From Martelella mediterranea DSM 17316 (GTDB lineage: Bacteria; Pseudomonadota; Alphaproteobacteria; Rhizobiales; Rhizobiaceae): 64,000 bases of DNA. Position numbers and translations under genes: made by a program. The stretch is taken from the NCBI RefSeq assembly GCF_002043005.1, contig NZ_CP020330.1:1014501-1078500 (forward strand), given 5' to 3'. Below, piece by piece: positions 56,963 through 64,000 of the stretch. The notes under the pieces were generated by a model. That model saw only the letters and a program-made list of their open reading frames with translations. It was not told the DNA's origin and made no database searches. How positions within the stretch are numbered: the first letter of the stretch is position 1; each line of letters starts with the position of its first letter.

Positions 56963-59316
56963 TGAAACGGATCCTGCTTTTTCTGGCATTTCTCCTGGCC
57001 GGCGTTCCCCTCGTCTCGGCACAGACGACAACGCCGCCGGCTTCGTCGGGCACCGTTGCGCCGTTTGATATGGGCAGCGACGGCTCCGGCCCGCTTCCGC
57101 GCGCCCCCTCTGCCCCGCCTACGCCGACTTCGCCCGCCGCCACGCCCGAGCCGGTTGCCGAAACGGTGCCGTTTTTCCGCTACATCGTGCCGGCCGACCA
57201 GATGCGGCTCGAGGGCGAAAACGGCGAGCGGGCCTGGTCGGTCTATCTGACAGAGGCACAGGCGAAATCGGCCTCGCAGTTCAATATCGGCTATCAGAAC
57301 TCGATCTTCGTCGCGCCGGAATATTCGAATCTGTCGATTGCCTTCAACAATGTCGAGATCGCAGCGCCCCCGCTCGATTCGTCCGAGCGCCAATCCGACC
57401 TGCGCTTCGAGGTGCCTGCCGGCGTGTTGAAGCCGGGCTACAACCAGTTCTCGATCAAATACAAGCTGCGTCACCGCACCGATTGCGACCTCGATTCGAC
57501 CTATGACCTGTGGGCCGACATCGACCCGGAACGAACCTTCCTGATCTTCGGCGACGCGGCGACCGCCGAACTTTCCTCGATCGGCGATATCCGCGCGGTC
57601 GGCGTCGATGCGATCGGGCGGACGCAGTTTCATATCGTGGCACCTGGCCTTGCCGATACGATCGCCGGCGATCCGCTGCTGGAACTGGCGCAGGGCCTCG
57701 CTCTGCTGTCGGACATGCCGAACACCTATTTCACCTATTCCACCTCCGAACCGGTGAAATTCGCCTCCGGCGTGCTGCCGGTCTATGTCGGAACGCCGGA
57801 TGAGCTGAGGCCCCTGCTCGGCGATGCGCTGCCGGATATCGGCACGGCGCAATCGGCGCGCTTCATCGGCACCAACGCGCTCGGCCAGAGCGTGCTGGTT
57901 CTGGTCGCGCCATCCTGGCAGCGGATCGGCCCGCTGATCGACGGCATCACGGAGCCCGCCGCCCGCAGCGCCGCGATGAAGGACGAGGCCTATTCCACGC
58001 ATTCCTGGCGCAAGCAGGACACCCAGCTTCTGACCGGTCACAAGACGCTGACCTTCGAGCAGCTCGGCATTCCGACCCAGGAGTTTTCGGGCCGCGTGTT
58101 CCGCGCCGAATTCACCATCGGCCTGCCCGCCGATTTCTACGCCGACGCCTATGGCGAGGCGCGGCTGATGCTCGACGCCGCCTACGGGCCGATCGTGCTG
58201 CCGGGAAGCCGGCTGCACGTGTTCGTCAACGATCAGCTTGCCGCCACATGGCCGATCAGCACGGTCAACGGTGCGGTGCTCCGGCGCACGCCGGTGCGCT
58301 TCACCATGCGCCACATGAAGCCGGGCGTGAACAAGATCGTGCTGGAAGCGGCACTTCTGACCAAGGAAGACGCCGCCTGCCTGCCGGGCGCGACGGCCGA
58401 CGACACGCCGCGCTTCGCCGTGTTCGACACGACCGAATTCGTCATGCCGAATTTCGGCCGCGTCGCGCAGGTGCCGGACCTGTGGGCCACCAGCGGCACG
58501 GGCTTTCCCTATTCGCGCGACAAGGCGCGCATCCCGCTCTATATCGACAATCTCAGCCCGGATACGCTTGCCTCCGCATCCGATTTCGTCGCCAAGCTTG
58601 CCAATGCCGCCCGCGCCCAGATTCCGGTGGATGTGGTGCATTCGGTCGAGGATGTGGGCGAGGGTGACGCGATCTTCCTCGGCTCCATCGGACAATTGCC
58701 GACGCAGGCGCTCCGCCAGACCCAGATCTCGCAGACCAGCCGCAGCGTGTGGACGCAGCAGGTCGGCGGCGAGGCCAATTACAACGAAGCGCCGGAAACC
58801 ACGATCGAAGAGTGGGACGAGCAGGTCACAGCCGGCTGGTACAACTGGATCTTCGAGGTCGAGAAATATCTCAAGCGCAATTACGACCTGTCCTTCGAAA
58901 CGCTGCGCTTCCTGCCGCGCCCGGATTCCGACTATCTGCCGCCGAACTCGATCTCGATGATCATCGCGCAGGAGCCGAGCCCGAACAGCGACGGGGCCTG
59001 GACGATGATTTCCGCGCCGTCTCAGGAAAACCTTTCCAACGGCATGGCGGCGCTGATGAAGCGCCAGCACTGGGATGCCGTGCAGGGAAGGGTCACGACC
59101 TATAACCGCAATACCGGCGTGATCGACAATGTCGGCATCGGCGCGACCGACTTCATATTCGATACGCCGTTCTCCATCAGCAACATCCGCCTGGTGCTGA
59201 CCAACTGGTTCTCCACCAACACGATGTCGTTCTCGCTGGCGCTGGTGATCTTCTCGGTGCTGCTCGGGATCGCCACCAAGGCGATGCTGACCCGCTACGG
59301 CCGCTACGAGGATTGA
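56962..59316 (+). CDS. bcsB: Cellulose synthase periplasmic subunit
   Basis: A 784-residue partner of BcsA. A signal peptide ends VSAQ (residues 1-21), a Pro/Thr-rich stretch follows at 25-60, then two repeats of carbohydrate-binding and flavodoxin-like domains, and a C-terminal membrane helix near 755-775. It guides the glucan through the periplasm. The last 13 bases overlap the ROK gene on the other strand. No bcsZ cellulase follows, unlike Agrobacterium. Confidence 0.94.
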   Translation: MKRILLFLAFLLAGVPLVSAQTTTPPASSGTVAPFDMGSDGSGPLPRAPSAPPTPTSPAATPEPVAETVPFFRYIVPADQMRLEGENGERAWSVYLTEAQAKSASQFNIGYQNSIFVAPEYSNLSIAFNNVEIAAPPLDSSERQSDLRFEVPAGVLKPGYNQFSIKYKLRHRTDCDLDSTYDLWADIDPERTFLIFGDAATAELSSIGDIRAVGVDAIGRTQFHIVAPGLADTIAGDPLLELAQGLALLSDMPNTYFTYSTSEPVKFASGVLPVYVGTPDELRPLLGDALPDIGTAQSARFIGTNALGQSVLVLVAPSWQRIGPLIDGITEPAARSAAMKDEAYSTHSWRKQDTQLLTGHKTLTFEQLGIPTQEFSGRVFRAEFTIGLPADFYADAYGEARLMLDAAYGPIVLPGSRLHVFVNDQLAATWPISTVNGAVLRRTPVRFTMRHMKPGVNKIVLEAALLTKEDAACLPGATADDTPRFAVFDTTEFVMPNFGRVAQVPDLWATSGTGFPYSRDKARIPLYIDNLSPDTLASASDFVAKLANAARAQIPVDVVHSVEDVGEGDAIFLGSIGQLPTQALRQTQISQTSRSVWTQQVGGEANYNEAPETTIEEWDEQVTAGWYNWIFEVEKYLKRNYDLSFETLRFLPRPDSDYLPPNSISMIIAQEPSPNSDGAWTMISAPSQENLSNGMAALMKRQHWDAVQGRVTTYNRNTGVIDNVGIGATDFIFDTPFSISNIRLVLTNWFSTNTMSFSLALVIFSVLLGIATKAMLTRYGRYED

Positions 59317-60224
59317 GCCTGCTTTTGAAAGGCGATGGCGGCCGCGCCGGCCAGGCCGGGCTCGGCCCCGCTTGCGGCGGGCACCACCAGCGGCCGGTCG
59401 AACTTCCATAGCGTGAGCGGACGCACCGCCTCGTCGATTGCCGCGAGCAGATCGTGGGCGCCGGCAAGCCCGCCGCCGGCCGGCACGATGGTGGCCCCGG
59501 TCAGGTTGACGCAGACCGCGAGCGGCCCCGCGATGAGATCGAGATAGACGCTGACGGTGCGGGTCGCCGCGACCTCCGCCGCCCGCCACGCATCCAGGAT
59601 GGCTCTCGAATCGAGCGGAGCGCCGTGAAGATGGGTATGCAGCCGTTCGATGCCGCGAGCGCCGGCAACGGTGTCGAGGCAGCCTGAAAGGCCGCAGCCG
59701 CAGGCGAAATGCGGTATCGCAATGCCGCCCGCCATGGTCGGCGCGATCGGTCCGTGGCCCCATTCGCCGGCAAAGCCGCCGCCGGCATTGATCAGCCGTC
59801 CGCCGGAAACCAGCCCGCCGCCGACGCCGGTGCCGAGAATGATGCCGAACACGATCTCGTGGCCCCGCCCGGCCCCGAACACGGCCTCGGCCACGGCAAA
59901 GCAATCGGCGTCATTGGCAATGACGACCGGAATGCCGGTCAGCGCTTCGAGATCGGCGGCAAGATCGGTATCGTGGATCGCCGGTATGTTGGCGACGATC
60001 ATCCGTTCGGTCTCGGGATCGACGACGCCGGCAAGCGAAATCGCGATCGCGTCTGGTTTCTGCGAAAGGTCCGCGGCAATGCCGGCAAGGCGCGCGAGAA
60101 ACGCCTCGCGGTCATGCGCGGGCGTATCGAAGCGCGAAACCTCACCCGGCGCGCCGCCATCAACGGCGATCGCCGCCCGGATCGACGTGCCGCCGATATC
60201 GAAACTCAAAACGCAAAATGCCAT
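59304..60224 (-). CDS. ROK-family sugar kinase
   Basis: A 306-residue kinase of the ROK family. The phosphate motif is SFDIGGTSIRAA, the catalytic and sugar-binding motif EWGHGPIAP, and the zinc motif CGCGLSGCLD. N-acetylglucosamine, glucose, fructose or allose are possible substrates. The ATG at 60224 is better spaced from GAGGGA than that at 60230. It is convergent with bcsB and has no sugar transporter nearby. Confidence 0.88.
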   Translation of the reverse strand: MAFCVLSFDIGGTSIRAAIAVDGGAPGEVSRFDTPAHDREAFLARLAGIAADLSQKPDAIAISLAGVVDPETERMIVANIPAIHDTDLAADLEALTGIPVVIANDADCFAVAEAVFGAGRGHEIVFGIILGTGVGGGLVSGGRLINAGGGFAGEWGHGPIAPTMAGGIAIPHFACGCGLSGCLDTVAGARGIERLHTHLHGAPLDSRAILDAWRAAEVAATRTVSVYLDLIAGPLAVCVNLTGATIVPAGGGLAGAHDLLAAIDEAVRPLTLWKFDRPLVVPAASGAEPGLAGAAAIAFQKQAQSS

Positions 60225-60431
60225 GTCCATTCCCTCAGCCCGCCGCGCTCCGGGATGAATGGGGCGGCGGCTGGAAAAGACCTATCGCATTTCGCCGCCA
60301 GGGGGAATCGCCTGACTTGCGCGAAAAGCGGCAAACGAAAGGTGGGCTGGCTCCCATTCGCCCGGACCGGGCGGCGAAAACGCGAAAAGGCTTCCGCATA
60401 TGCGAAAGCCCTTCGAATTCCGTCAATGGGA

Positions 60432-60506
<75 letters not shown>

Positions 60507-60587
60507 ATCCGTGGCGCGGTGTATTCCAAAATTTGGCGGCGGCGTCAACTTATTTCTGAAGCTTTTTTGACGGGGGCTGCGGGCCTT

Positions 60588-60944
60588 TCAGGCGGCCAGC
60601 ACCTTTTCGACTTCATCGACCAGATCGCGCAGGTGGAACGGCTTGGAAAGCACCTTGGCATCCTTCGGGGCCTGCGAATCGGCATTCAGCGCCACGGCGG
60701 CGAATCCGGTGATGAAGATCACCTTGAGATCGGGGTCGAGCTCGGTGGCGCGGCGCGCCAGTTCGATCCCGTCCATTTCCGGCATGACGATGTCGGTCAG
60801 AAGCAGCGAGAACGGCTCCTCGCGCAGCCGGTCATAGGCGCTTGCGCCATTGTCGAAAGCGGCGACCTGGTAGCCCGCCTTTTCCAGCGCCTTCACCAAA
60901 AAACGGCGCATGTCATCGTCATCTTCAGCAAGGAGGATCTTCAT
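60588..60944 (-). CDS. cpdR: Single-domain response regulator CpdR
   Basis: A 118-residue receiver domain without output. The acidic pocket is EDDDDMRR, the phosphorylated Asp is in LLTDIVMPEMDG, Thr in VIFITGF, Lys in VLSKPFHLRDL. In Caulobacter and Sinorhizobium CpdR, when unphosphorylated, directs ClpXP to cell-cycle substrates including CtrA pathway proteins. The identity rests on the strong match and on its neighbour, an N-formylglutamate amidohydrolase gene, as in S. meliloti. Confidence 0.9.
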   Translation of the reverse strand: MKILLAEDDDDMRRFLVKALEKAGYQVAAFDNGASAYDRLREEPFSLLLTDIVMPEMDGIELARRATELDPDLKVIFITGFAAVALNADSQAPKDAKVLSKPFHLRDLVDEVEKVLAA

Positions 60945-61037
60945 CAGCATCAGCTCAACCACATCGGCGCATCTTAACGGTCTGATAGACCCTCTGTCGT
61001 AAACAAGCAATAAAGACGGTCCCAAACTTTTCAAGCG

Positions 61038-61057
61038 CTGCCAAGGCGGCTTGGCAG
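61038..61057. other. Hairpin in the cpdR / amidohydrolase divergent region
   Basis: A perfect 8-bp stem CTGCCAAG/CTTGGCAG with a four-base loop and no T-run lies between the two divergent genes. Confidence 0.4.
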
Positions 61058-61108
61058 GAGGGGCCGGGCGTCCTAGATTTCATCCATTGAAGCGCCGAAG
61101 GAGCAAGG

Positions 61109-62020
61109 GTGACAGAGCTGGGCAGACAGGAGCGTCAGGCGGACGGCGATGGCCGGAACGTGTTCTTCGAGGTGATCCGCCCCGAGACGCAGACCCTGCC
61201 GCTTGTCTTCAACTCGCCGCATTCGGGCCGGGTCTATACTCGCGAATTCCTGGCCGCCTCGCGGCTTGATGCGCAGCAGATTCGCCGCTCGGAGGATCTT
61301 TATGTCGATGAGCTGTTTTCGGCCGCGCCCGCCTTTGGCGCGCCGTTGCAGCGGGCGTTCTTTCCCCGCGCCTTCCTCGATGTCAATCGCGAGCCGTTCG
61401 AACTGGACCCACGGATGTTTTCCGGCCCGCTGCCCGCCCATATCAATGCGGTCTCGCCGCGGGTTATCGGCGGGCTCGGCACCATTCCGAAGATCGTGGC
61501 GGAGAACATGCCGATCTATGATGCGCCGCTCGATGTGGCGGAGGGGCTGTCGCGCATCGAGTGGATCTACCGTCCCTATCACCAGAGCCTCAAGGCGCTG
61601 CTGCAGGAAACCCGACGCAATTTCGGCCGGGCGGTGCTGATCGACTGCCACTCCATGCCCGGAACGGTGTCGGTCGGCGGGCATCGCCGGCGACCGGATT
61701 TCATCATCGGCGACCGCTACGGCACCAGCGCCTCGGCGGCGATCGCCTATGCCGCGATCTCGATCCTGGAGGGCATGGGTTTTTCCACCGCCTACAACAA
61801 GCCCTATGCCGGCGGCTTCATCACCGAGCACTACGGGCGCCCCGCAGCCGATTGCCACGCGCTGCAGATCGAGATCTCGCGCCGGCTCTATGCCGATGAG
61901 GCAAGCCTGCAGAAGAAGCCGGAATTCGTCGCGGTCAAGCAGGCGGTCAACCTGTTCATCGGCGAGTTCGCGGCATTCTTGATGGCGGAGGGGGAGGCGC
62001 CCGGCCTTGCGGCGGAATGA
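61109..62020 (+). CDS. N-formylglutamate amidohydrolase family protein
   Basis: A 303-residue enzyme of the N-formylglutamate deformylase family. The metal-binding and catalytic stretches are FNSPHSGRVY, AFLDVNREP and IDCHSMPG. It starts at GTG 61109 after AAGGAGCAAG. No other histidine-degradation genes are here, so it may act on another N-acylated or peptide substrate. It is divergent from cpdR. Confidence 0.87.
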   Translation: MTELGRQERQADGDGRNVFFEVIRPETQTLPLVFNSPHSGRVYTREFLAASRLDAQQIRRSEDLYVDELFSAAPAFGAPLQRAFFPRAFLDVNREPFELDPRMFSGPLPAHINAVSPRVIGGLGTIPKIVAENMPIYDAPLDVAEGLSRIEWIYRPYHQSLKALLQETRRNFGRAVLIDCHSMPGTVSVGGHRRRPDFIIGDRYGTSASAAIAYAAISILEGMGFSTAYNKPYAGGFITEHYGRPAADCHALQIEISRRLYADEASLQKKPEFVAVKQAVNLFIGEFAAFLMAEGEAPGLAAE

Positions 62021-62027
62021 GGTTGCC

Positions 62028-62054
62028 AAAAAAAACCGCGCTTGTGGCGCGGTT
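62028..62054 (-). terminator. Terminator of the MmgR sRNA
   Basis: An 8-bp stem AACCGCGC/GCGCGGTT with a five-base loop is followed on the minus strand by eight T residues (62035-62028). No protein gene is read into it. Confidence 0.9.
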
Positions 62055-62104
62055 AAGTCTAGGGAGGAAACACCCAAGGAGGGTATTCACAGTCGAAAGA
62101 CTGT
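62028..62104 (-). ncRNA. mmgR: Small RNA MmgR (alpha-r8 family)
   Basis: A 77-base transcript is predicted on the minus strand. From 5': hairpin ACAGTC-TTTC-GACTGT at 62104-62089, a second small hairpin ACCC/GGGT, the single-stranded decamer TTTCCTCCCT at 62070-62061, then a terminator (AACCGCGC/GCGCGGTT) with eight T residues. Length, order of parts and the decamer match what I recall of S. meliloti MmgR, an Hfq-dependent sRNA that limits polyhydroxybutyrate storage. The flanking genes also fit. The decamer is complementary to Shine-Dalgarno sequences. Confidence 0.82.
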
Positions 62105-62110
62105 AATTGA

Positions 62111-62139
62111 ACCTTAGATGACGGGTCGATGACTGTCAA
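62111..62139 (-). promoter_or_regulatory. Promoter of the MmgR sRNA
   Basis: A consensus -35 TTGACA (62139-62134), a 17-base spacer and -10 TAAGGT (62116-62111) place the start at A 62104. The rest of the 317-base gap up to 62337 shows only the leader of the next gene. Confidence 0.75.
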
Positions 62140-62337
62140 GCAAATTTGCCTGATATTTGCGCATCATCGACCAATGTCTAATTTTTACGCGTATAGCCCA
62201 TTTTTTACGCGGGTTTGCTTCCCGGCGGAGCCGTTTTGCCGGTCCACCTCCATTTTCTTTCCAGCAGACTGTGGCGGGGCGCGTGAATTCGGGCGATACG
62301 CGCGAATACAGACCAATACCGAACCGAAGGACATGAC

Positions 62338-63111
62338 ATGCTGCCCGACCGCAATTTCTTCGAGACGCTCGCCGCCGCCGCCGCCGCCGAGACCCTGCCG
62401 CGGTTTCGCTCCGGGCTCGATGTCGACAACAAGCTGGCCGGCGGTTTCGATCCGGTGACGGAAGGCGACCGGGCGGCTGAACGGGCGATCCGGACGCTGA
62501 TCGGCGAACATTATCCCGATCACGGCATTCTCGGCGAGGAGCACGGCGCGGAGGGGCTGGAGCGTGAACATGTCTGGGTCATCGACCCGATCGACGGCAC
62601 GCGGGCCTTTATCTCCGGCGTGCCCGTCTGGGGGACGCTGATCGGCTTTTATCGCAATGGCCGGGCGGTGATGGGCCTGATGGACCAGCCTTTTACCGGC
62701 GAGCGCTATTTCGCCGATGGCGGGCAGAGCCATTATGCCGGCCCGGGTGGGCCGCGCGTTCTGAAGACGCGGCGATGCGAGGCGCTTGAAGACGCGGTGA
62801 TGTTCACCACATCGCCGCGCATCATCGCCGGCCACCTTCAGGCAGGCTACGACCGGCTCGAGGCGCATGTGCGTCTCGCCCGCTACGGCACGGATTGTTA
62901 TGCCTATTGCCTGTTGGCGGCGGGTTTCGTCGATCTGGTGGTGGAAACCGGGCTCAAGCCCTATGACATCGGCGCGCTGATCCCGATCATCGAACAAGCG
63001 GGCGGCGTGGTCACGACGGCCAACGGCGGACGGGCGGAAGATGGCGGGGACATCGTTGCGGCAGCAACGCCGGCGCTGCACGCGGCGGCGCTTGCGGTGC
63101 TCAACGGCTGA
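62338..63111 (+). CDS. Inositol monophosphatase family protein, likely histidinol phosphatase HisN
   Basis: A 257-residue metal-dependent phosphatase. Motifs are GEEHGAE (metal Glu), IDPIDGTRAFISG (metal Asp pair) and a C-terminal GALIPIIEQAGG with Asp upstream (YDIGAL). The FISG variant after DGTRAF is common in HisN-type enzymes of actinobacteria and alphaproteobacteria. Since the his operon here has a HisB without phosphatase, this gene may supply that step; inositol or another sugar phosphate remains possible. Confidence 0.85.
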   Translation: MLPDRNFFETLAAAAAAETLPRFRSGLDVDNKLAGGFDPVTEGDRAAERAIRTLIGEHYPDHGILGEEHGAEGLEREHVWVIDPIDGTRAFISGVPVWGTLIGFYRNGRAVMGLMDQPFTGERYFADGGQSHYAGPGGPRVLKTRRCEALEDAVMFTTSPRIIAGHLQAGYDRLEAHVRLARYGTDCYAYCLLAAGFVDLVVETGLKPYDIGALIPIIEQAGGVVTTANGGRAEDGGDIVAAATPALHAAALAVLNG

Positions 63112-63139
63112 ATTGCCGGCCCTGATTGTGGAATTACTG

Positions 63140-63194
63140 AAAAAAAGGACCGGAACCATCCGCTTGAACAGGGGTAAAAGCGGTTCGGTTCCGG
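63140..63194 (-). terminator. Orphan minus-strand terminator
   Basis: Composite stem with arms CCGGAACC/GGTTCCGG and CCGCTT/AAGCGG; the minus strand continues TCC then seven T residues. On the plus strand no T-run follows, so it does not suit the phosphatase gene. Confidence 0.6.
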
Positions 63195-63320
63195 CCAAGG
63201 TTCCCGCCGCCGCTGGGTCAAGAGCGACAACGGTGCCGGGACGGGTGCGCCGTAGTTCCCGGCGAGGAAACGAATGCCCCATTCCCCCTGAACGGAGCTG
63301 CAATACGGCATTCATTTCCC
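63140..63320 (-). ncRNA. Possible novel small RNA downstream of hisN
   Basis: An orphan minus-strand terminator at 63140-63194 (arms CCGGAACC/GGTTCCGG with inner CCGCTT/AAGCGG, then TCC and seven T residues) has no gene reading into it. Upstream, TTGCAG (63354-63349), 16 bases and TTATGG (63332-63327) form a modest promoter that would start near 63320. The predicted RNA is about 180 bases with an internal GAATG/CATTC hairpin. No protein frame in it looks real. Confidence 0.4.
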
Positions 63321-63403
63321 GTTCATCCATAAGGCGAGTTGGCGCTATCTGCAATCGCGGATAGCGTGTTCGAAGTTGCGTGGCGTTTGCGGGCGGCGAA
63401 ACT

Positions 63404-63432
63404 CTTGAAAAAATATCGGCAAAATCCCAGAT
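63404..63432 (+). promoter_or_regulatory. Candidate RpoH (heat-shock) promoter of the Hsp20 gene
   Basis: CTTGAA at 63404 and TCCCAGAT at 63425 are separated by 15 bases, resembling sigma-32 elements. Transcription would start near 63438, giving a leader of about 100 bases. Confidence 0.4.
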
Positions 63433-63437
63433 AAATC

Positions 63438-63541
63438 GCGTCGGACGCCGAAGCTCGGGTCCGTAACCGTTCCAGGTAATCGCCGGTCTCGGGATTGCCG
63501 GGAATAAATCGCAAACTCGTCGCTCAAAGGAGGACAACATG
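63438..63541 (+). promoter_or_regulatory. ROSE-type RNA thermometer in the Hsp20 leader
   Basis: The last hairpin (63519-63535) pairs GTC-G-CTC with GAGGAC around AAAG, masking the Shine-Dalgarno AGGAGGA. It contains the ROSE signature T-Y-G-C-T (TCGCT at 63520) pairing with AGGA and leaving one G bulged. An upstream hairpin CGGAC/GTCCG lies at 63442-63463. This is the layout of ROSE elements that block translation of rhizobial small heat-shock genes at low temperature. Confidence 0.7.
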
Positions 63542-64000
63542 CGTAACGTCGATTTTTCGCCCCTTTATCGTTCCACTGTCGGTTTCGACAGGCTTTTCAA
63601 CCTGCTTGATACCGTAGGCCAGCCTGAACAGGCCCCCACCTATCCGCCCTACAATATCGAGCGCACCGGTGAAAACGACTACCAGATCACCATGGCCGTA
63701 GCCGGTTTCGGCGAAAATGAACTCTCGATCGAAGCCCATGCCAACGTGTTGACGGTGCGTGGCGAAAAGGCCGAGGAAGAAGCTGATGACGGTCGCGAAT
63801 ATCTCTATCGCGGCATTGCCAAGCGCGCTTTCGAACGCCGGTTCCAGCTCGCCGATCACATGGAAGTGCGCGGCGCCAGCCTGAAGAACGGCATCCTGCA
63901 TGTGGCGCTTCTGCGCAACATCCCCGAAGCCATGAAGCCCCGCCGGATCGCGATCGAAACCCGCGATGGCGACCAGACCAGAATGATCGCCGCCGATGTC
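63539..64000 (+). CDS. ibpA: Small heat-shock protein Hsp20 (IbpA-like), truncated by the window end
   Basis: The first 154 codons are present with no stop. It begins MRNVDFSPLYRSTVGFDRLF, as rhizobial IbpA does; the alpha-crystallin domain (about 35-125) includes YQITMAVAGFGENELSIE and SLKNGILHVALLRNIPE. It holds unfolded proteins in heat stress. It is under a likely RpoH promoter and ROSE thermometer. Confidence 0.93.
   Translation, partial: MRNVDFSPLYRSTVGFDRLFNLLDTVGQPEQAPTYPPYNIERTGENDYQITMAVAGFGENELSIEAHANVLTVRGEKAEEEADDGREYLYRGIAKRAFERRFQLADHMEVRGASLKNGILHVALLRNIPEAMKPRRIAIETRDGDQTRMIAADV

Noticed and set aside
54770..57031. Open frame of 753 codons on the minus strand
   Set aside because: Antisense to bcsA, which carries all cellulose synthase motifs.
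56914..59904. Open frame of 996 codons on the minus strand
   Set aside because: Antisense to bcsB and out of frame with the ROK gene at its upstream end; no recognisable domain.
62028..62104. AbcR-type sRNA
   Set aside because: The single-stranded decamer, 77-base length and gene neighbours fit MmgR/alpha-r8 better than the tandem AbcR RNAs.

Overview
The window is chromosomal DNA of an alphaproteobacterium, very probably a member of the Hyphomicrobiales close to Rhizobiaceae or Aurantimonadaceae (Martelella-like). This is inferred from high GC content and family-typical gene orders: hisB-hisH-hisA-hisF-hisE-coaA, hslV-GNAT-hslU, mutL followed by a DUF2093 gene, a bcsN-type cellulose locus, and cpdR / N-formylglutamate amidohydrolase / MmgR small RNA / inositol monophosphatase / ibpA at the right end. 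No phage, IS element, integrase or CRISPR array was seen.

Layout. 138-3560: transaldolase, Ada-like repair protein, DUF2244 protein, endonuclease III. 3803-11988: a catabolic cluster with glutathione-independent formaldehyde dehydrogenase, NTF2-like protein, aldehyde dehydrogenase, MaoC hydratase, an alpha/beta-hydrolase-fold protein that lacks its nucleophile serine, and a tripartite tricarboxylate transporter. Three copies of one 15-bp inverted repeat lie at its promoters, and it contains no regulator gene. 12250-16415: coaA and the histidine operon. 16542-19912: a paired small DMT transporter and the HslVU protease. 20075-29698: aldo/keto reductase, malate synthase G, an FCD-type GntR regulator divergent from a metallo-beta-lactamase-fold hydrolase and an SDR, a ClbS/DfsB protein, adenine deaminase, and a DsbA-like protein. 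30000-35583: a DUF3830 gene in an apparent operon with a polyamine-type ABC importer and a LysR regulator. 35573-38098: modABC. 38270-45025: GH2 beta-mannosidase, an MsbA-like ABC exporter, and a universal stress protein paired with a BCCT transporter. 45181-50020: Mrp ATPase, SMP-30 protein, MutL, DUF2093. 50049-59316: cellulose synthesis locus (large TPR protein, bcsN, bcsA, bcsB) without bcsZ or a bcsC barrel. 59304-64000: ROK kinase, tRNA-Val(GAC), cpdR, N-formylglutamate amidohydrolase, MmgR sRNA, IMPase and a truncated Hsp20 gene.

Non-coding signals stand out. I see a 77-nt MmgR/alpha-r8 sRNA with promoter and terminator, a ROSE-type thermometer hairpin on the Hsp20 start, and a second orphan minus-strand terminator with an upstream promoter-like sequence that may mark an undescribed sRNA. 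There are also two families of intergenic repeats, one of them a roughly 250-bp MITE/RIME-like palindrome present in three states of decay. The most likely new biology is the unregulated-looking catabolic cluster with its triplicated operator and pseudo-hydrolase, the DUF3830 uptake operon, and the small RNAs around hisN-ibpA.
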